From Oxalobacteraceae bacterium (GTDB taxonomy: Bacteria > Pseudomonadota > Gammaproteobacteria > Burkholderiales > Burkholderiaceae_D): 35,320 bases of DNA. The stretch's first letter is position 1; each line of letters opens with the position of its first letter. Of this stretch, positions 32,550 to 35,320 are shown one piece after another. The notes below the pieces were generated by a model. It was not told the DNA's origin. It saw nothing but the letters and a program-made list of their open reading frames with translations, and ran no database searches. Position numbers and translations under genes: made by a program. The stretch is taken from the NCBI GenBank assembly GCA_021768485.1, contig JAIZVZ010000038.1, positions 1 to 35,320 on the forward strand, given 5' to 3'.

Positions 32550-33872
32550 TTAAGTCTTGATTTTGAAGGAGTTGGCATAGGCTTTCGGGTCTTTGCCGTC
32601 CCATACCACGCCATCGATCATCTTGACGCTGCGCATGGCGCTTTTCGGCACGCCGGTCCTGGCCAGGCTGGCCCCCTGCTTGTAGAGCTCGATCTTGTTG
32701 ACGTTCTTGGCGATGGCCAGATAATCGACATCCTGCTTGAGCAAGCCCCAGCGCTTGTGCTGGGTCATGAACCACATGCCGTCGCTCAGATAAGGGAAGT
32801 TGACATTGCCGTCCTGGTAAAAATGCATCGGATGCGCATCGTCCCAGGTCTTGCCGAGGCCGTTCTGGTAGCGGCCCAGGATGCGCTGGTTGATGACGTC
32901 GACCGAGGTGTTGACATAGGATTTGTCGGCAATCGTTTCGGCCATCTTGTTCTTGTTCGACAGCGAGGCGTCGATCCATTTGCTGGCCTCGAGCACGGCG
33001 GCGATCAGGGCGCGGCAAGTGTTGGGATTTTTCTTGGCGAAGTCGTCGGTGGTGCCGAGCACTTTTTCGGGATGGTCGGGCCAGATGTCTTGCGAGGTGG
33101 CCGCGGTGATGCCGACGCCGTCGACGATGGCGCGGTGATTCCACGGTTCGCCGACGCAGCAGCCGTCCATATTGCCGACCCGCATATTGGCCACCATTTG
33201 CGGCGGCGGCACGGTGATCACCTTGCTGTCCTTGAGCGGATTGATGCCGTAGCTCGCCAGCCAGTAGTAAAGCCACATCGCATGGGTGCCGGTGGGGAAG
33301 GTCTGGGCAAACGTGTATTCGCGTTTATCGGTATGCATCAGCCTGGCCAGCGAGGGACCGTCGACTGCGCCCTTGTCGGCCATTTTCTTCGAGAGCGTGA
33401 TGGCCTGGCCGTTCTGGTTCAGGCTCATCAGGATCGCCATGTCCTTGTGCACGCCGCCGATGCCGAGCTGGACGCCGTAGACCAGGCCGTACAGCGCGTG
33501 GGCCGCATCGAGTTCGCCGTTGATCAGCTTGTCGCGGATGCTGGCCCACGACGATTCCTTCGACAGCACGATCTTGATGCCGTACTTCTTGTCGAAGCCG
33601 AGCACCGACGCCATCACCAGCGAGGCGCAATCGGTCAGGGCGATGAAGCCGACCTTGACCACTTCCTTTTCCGGCTTGTCCGAGCCTGCTGCCCAGACAC
33701 CTGTCGATACACCCATGATGCCAGCTCCTGCTGCCAGACCTGCGGTTTGAATGAGGGAACGACGTATTGTATCGGGGACTGTGCGTACTGCGCAGCGCAC
33801 CGTGGCGTCGTCCGCCGGGCCGCTTGCGGATCGCACCGGTACCTCGGCCTGGCGTGGTTTTTTATCTGGCAT
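32550..33872 (-). CDS. nrtA: Nitrate ABC transporter substrate-binding protein (NrtA), Tat signal
   Basis: A 440-residue periplasmic binding protein. A twin-arginine-type leader (IRRSLIQTAGLAAGAG) precedes the CmpA/NrtA fold: VKVGFIALTDCASLVMASVL, NGELDAAHALYGLVYGVQLG, TFPTGTHAMWLYYWLASYGI, NMDGCCVGEPWNHRAI and DDAHPMHFYQDGNVNFP. It captures nitrate (or nitrite) for NrtB/NrtD. GGAG lies seven bases before ATG 33872. The presence of an export signal argues that it is the transporter subunit and not the cytoplasmic sensor NasS, which is a similar protein; no NasS gene is seen in the window. Expression is controlled by the leader just upstream. Confidence 0.95.
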   Translation of the reverse strand: MPDKKPRQAEVPVRSASGPADDATVRCAVRTVPDTIRRSLIQTAGLAAGAGIMGVSTGVWAAGSDKPEKEVVKVGFIALTDCASLVMASVLGFDKKYGIKIVLSKESSWASIRDKLINGELDAAHALYGLVYGVQLGIGGVHKDMAILMSLNQNGQAITLSKKMADKGAVDGPSLARLMHTDKREYTFAQTFPTGTHAMWLYYWLASYGINPLKDSKVITVPPPQMVANMRVGNMDGCCVGEPWNHRAIVDGVGITAATSQDIWPDHPEKVLGTTDDFAKKNPNTCRALIAAVLEASKWIDASLSNKNKMAETIADKSYVNTSVDVINQRILGRYQNGLGKTWDDAHPMHFYQDGNVNFPYLSDGMWFMTQHKRWGLLKQDVDYLAIAKNVNKIELYKQGASLARTGVPKSAMRSVKMIDGVVWDGKDPKAYANSFKIKT

Positions 33873-33896
33873 GGCGGCACTCCGGAAATTTCGATC

Positions 33897-33950
33897 AAAA
33901 AAAAAGACGCCTGACCGCGATGATGAAAATCATGCGGAAAAGACGTCTTT
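33897..33950 (-). terminator. Intrinsic terminator in the nrtA leader
   Basis: On the minus strand AAAGACG (33950-33944) pairs with CGTCTTT (33909-33903), an inner stem (CCGC with GCGG, ATGAT with ATCAT) closes a UUUC loop, and nine U follow (33905-33897). It ends 24 bases before the nrtA start, so transcription would stop before nrtA unless antitermination occurs. This is the expected attenuator for a NasT/NasR leader. Confidence 0.9.
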
Positions 33951-33962
33951 GTCTGCTGCATA

Positions 33963-34006
33963 CCGACCGTCGTTGGCCGGATGTGCATGTACGCCATCGC
34001 TGGCGT
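33963..34006 (-). ncRNA. ANTAR two-hairpin antitermination motif in the nrtA leader
   Basis: Reading the minus strand, hairpin 1 is ACGCC-AGCGAT-GGCGT (34006-33991) and hairpin 2 is CCGGCC-AACGAC-GGTCGG (33980-33963, one G-U pair), separated by ten bases. Both loops are hexamers with A at position 1 and G at position 4, the known recognition feature of ANTAR proteins. The terminator begins 12 bases further on. The ANTAR protein NasT is encoded immediately upstream. The arrangement matches nas/nrt leaders described in other proteobacteria. Confidence 0.88.
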
Positions 34007-34020
34007 GCAATCGATTCAAG

Positions 34021-34037
34021 AGCAATTGCCGTGCCAG
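34021..34037 (-). promoter_or_regulatory. Sigma-54 promoter for nrtABD
   Basis: On the minus strand 34037-34021 reads CTGGCACGGCAATTGCT, a full match to the sigma-54 consensus YTGGCACG-N4-TTGCW with correct GG/GC spacing. Transcription would start about 12 bases after the -12 GC, near 34011, only a few bases before the first ANTAR hairpin. This makes the leader about 138 nt long. Confidence 0.92.
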
Positions 34038-34058
34038 AGCGTGAAAAACGGCGCTTCA

Positions 34059-34108
34059 TAGGCTGGCATCGCGCGCTGCCGCCGCTGGCAGGAGGGCATG
34101 CCAGCCTA
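34059..34108. repeat. Long inverted repeat with alternative pairing, nasT-nrtA gap
   Basis: TAGGCTGGCAT (34059-34069) and ATGCCAGCCTA (34098-34108) are perfect 11-bp arms around 28 nt. A third copy, GCTGGCA at 34084-34090, can pair with the right arm instead, giving two mutually exclusive stems. It lies between the NtrC-type site and the sigma-54 promoter, centred about 72 bp upstream of the predicted start. It could be the 3' end structure of nasT or a protein-binding element. Confidence 0.6.
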
Positions 34109-34121
34109 CCGTGCGAACGGC

Positions 34122-34158
34122 GCACCGCAGCGGTGCGTCGCACCACACCGAATGGTGC
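34122..34158. promoter_or_regulatory. NtrC-type enhancer sites upstream of the nrtA promoter
   Basis: 34122-34136 (GCACCGCAGCGGTGC on the plus strand) fits the NtrC dyad GCACC-N5-GGTGC exactly. A second dyad, with arms GCACCA and TGGTGC, spans 34140-34158 but with longer internal spacing, so it is a weaker match. Their centres lie about 118 and 138 bp upstream of the predicted sigma-54 start, a normal enhancer distance and about two helical turns apart. Confidence 0.7.
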
Positions 34159-34168
34159 GTGCGCAGGT

Positions 34169-34804
34169 TTAGGCGAGAAGATCGGCGACGTCGAGGATGC
34201 GCTGCGCGATTTCGGACAGTTTGAGATTTTTGTCCATCGCCAGCCGGCGCAGTTTTTGATAGGCCTGGTCTTCCGACATTTTGTGACGTTCCATCAGCAA
34301 GCCTTTGGCGCGTTCGATGACTTTGCGGTCGGCCAGCCTGGCCTTGGTGTCGGACAGTTCGGAACGCAGTTTCTGGTCGGCGGTAAAGCGCGCCATGGCC
34401 ACTTCGAGCACCGGCTTGATGCGTTCCGATTGCAGGCCGGCGACCACATAGGCCGAGACGCCGGCTGCCATCGCCGCCTCTATATTGTCTTTATCGGTAT
34501 CTTCGGTAAACAGGGCGATTGGACGGCGGGCATCGCGGGTGGCGATGACGACGTCTTCGAGGACGTCGCGGGCATCGGATTCGGCATCGATGATGATCAT
34601 GTCCGGTTGTAGCTGAGCAATGCGTTCCGATAAATACAGGTCGCCGGGAATCACGGCCAGAATATTGTAGCCCGCTTGCAATAAGCCGATGCGCAGGGCG
34701 CGCGAGCGCGCCAGTTGCGCCTGCGAAGCAGCGTCATTTTCATCCTCGGAAAAAATGACGGTGTTGACGACAACGATGCGCAGGCTCGGGGTAGAAGAAC
34801 TCAT
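34169..34804 (-). CDS. nasT: ANTAR-domain response regulator, nitrate antiterminator NasT
   Basis: A 211-residue protein. The N-terminal pseudo-receiver region holds MIIIDAESDARDVLEDVV, PIALFTEDTDKDNIEAAMAAGVSAYVV and a Lys-bearing helix. Residues 155-208 form the ANTAR RNA-binding domain: RKVIERAKGLLMERHKMSEDQAYQKLRR with LSEIAQRILDVADLL. NasT binds paired hexaloop hairpins to block terminator formation. I start at ATG 34804; a GTG at 34813 is possible. The gene lies directly upstream of the hairpin-terminator leader of nrtA on the same strand. NasS, the usual nitrate-sensing partner that holds NasT inactive, is not in the window. Confidence 0.95.
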   Translation of the reverse strand: MSSSTPSLRIVVVNTVIFSEDENDAASQAQLARSRALRIGLLQAGYNILAVIPGDLYLSERIAQLQPDMIIIDAESDARDVLEDVVIATRDARRPIALFTEDTDKDNIEAAMAAGVSAYVVAGLQSERIKPVLEVAMARFTADQKLRSELSDTKARLADRKVIERAKGLLMERHKMSEDQAYQKLRRLAMDKNLKLSEIAQRILDVADLLA

Positions 34805-34878
34805 GGTCGGCACTCAAGGATGAAACAGATATTCGGGATTTATTGCTTGCATTTCTTGTTACGGAACGCCGCCGCCCT

Positions 34879-34913
34879 GCATATATCGCAATGCATATAT
34901 CGCAATTCATATG
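34879..34913. repeat. 14-nt tandem repeat upstream of nasT
   Basis: GCATATATCGCAAT is present at 34879-34892 and 34893-34906, followed by a partial copy TCATATG to 34913. It lies about 75-110 bp upstream of the nasT start. A regulator pair-site or slippage duplication are both possible. Confidence 0.85.
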
Positions 34914-35039
34914 CCGTATTCGGGCCACGGCGACGCGCTTTGGGCCAGAAGCGCCCAGGCTTGGCAATCGCTGCCTGTTATTGTCTGTTACTGCTTGTCG
35001 CTGCCCGGCCTACCTCACCAGGCAATTTTCTTGCGCATT

Positions 35040-35072
35040 TGTTTGGAACCTGTTTGAAACCTGTTTGAAACT
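35040..35072. repeat. 11-nt tandem repeat, three units
   Basis: TGTTTGGAACC (35040-35050), TGTTTGAAACC (35051-35061) and TGTTTGAAACT (35062-35072) are consecutive 11-nt units with one or two differences. The period equals that of the array at 2777-2865, though the sequence is unrelated. Confidence 0.85.
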
Positions 35073-35320
35073 CGTTCAACATTCGCCGGACGCGGTCCGT
35101 GGCTTGGCAAGGGACCCTGCCAAAAACGCGATTTTTCTGTCGACGGCCGGTACCGCCAATGCGAACACAGTCTATTGTGCATCAAAAATGTATTTTATGT
35201 GCATGAAGCGCAAATTTGAGGTCGCCGGCCGGCGCGTCGTCTTGCCGTCAGCGTGTGCGGGCAGTGCGCCGCTGCCGGATTTTCACGCCACGTTTGATGG
35301 AAGGCCGGCGCAATCGCGGA

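Larger units (their letters stand above)
34805..35320. other. Non-coding region upstream of nasT, 516 bp
   Basis: No gene is supported here on either strand. The region is AT-richer than the genes around it. It holds a 14-nt tandem duplication (34879-34906), an 11-nt triplication (35040-35072), a dyad TTGGCA/TGCCAA (35104-35109 and 35118-35123) and two TGTGCAT words 22 bp apart (35176-35182, 35198-35204). The promoter of nasT should lie in its left part, but I could not place it. A gene beyond the right edge is likely. Confidence 0.5.

Noticed and set aside
32550-33872. Assignment of this protein as NasS, the nitrate sensor of NasT
   Set aside because: It carries a twin-arginine export signal and is followed by permease and ATPase genes, so it is the transporter binding protein.
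31689-33914. A 741-codon open frame antisense to nrtA and nrtB
   Set aside because: Both nrt genes have complete family motifs and ribosome-binding sites; the antisense product is low-complexity His/Arg/Asp-rich shadow sequence.

Overview
The window looks like chromosomal DNA from a high-GC betaproteobacterium, most likely Burkholderiales/Oxalobacteraceae. This rests on strong G/C third-position bias, the protein families present, and an nrtABD nitrate uptake operon with a NasT antiterminator. I see no transposase, phage gene, integrase, rRNA, tRNA or CRISPR array. The species call is inference from protein style only.

Layout. 1-1373: a QorB-like NAD(P)H oxidoreductase, broken at the left edge by a 79-bp perfect fold-back palindrome, divergent from an HxlR-family regulator. 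1541-4826: aroG (DAHP synthase), an 11-nt tandem repeat array, a small unknown gene and a YXWGXW-type lipoprotein. 5176-8999: an unknown protein, mobB, a formyltransferase-like/double-ACT fusion, a nitroreductase behind an FNR-type promoter, and a secreted Cache-domain protein. 9282-13030: thiG, thiS, dadA and a VOC-family protein. 13027-22078: a TPR/glycosyltransferase protein, a large hybrid sensor kinase with an HD-GYP response regulator, a DJ-1/PfpI protein beside a protein with two tandem methylglyoxal-synthase domains, and an Ala/Ser/Gly-rich unknown. 22164-25852: a Do-type serine protease and a QseBC/PmrAB-like two-component pair, separated by a six-copy 16-nt repeat and a QseB/PmrA-type box. 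26127-30443: glucokinase, a three-domain sulfur protein (cysteine desulfurase + degraded metallo-beta-lactamase fold + rhodanese) and a TauE/SafE exporter. 30711-34804: nrtD, nrtB, nrtA and nasT. 34805-35320: non-coding, with short repeats.

The best-resolved regulatory system is upstream of nrtA. In transcription order on the minus strand it has an NtrC-type dyad, a full-consensus sigma-54 promoter, two hairpins whose hexaloops both have A at position 1 and G at position 4 (the ANTAR target), an intrinsic terminator with nine U, and nrtA. The ANTAR protein that should act there is encoded just upstream. This predicts nitrogen-limitation control of initiation and nitrate/nitrite control of elongation.

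The most unusual proteins are the desulfurase-MBL-rhodanese fusion at 27143-29302, the tandem methylglyoxal-synthase protein next to a DJ-1 family protein at 19370-20972, and the formyltransferase/ACT-ACT fusion at 6392-7573. Short tandem duplications (11, 14 or 16 nt) recur in at least six intergenic gaps.
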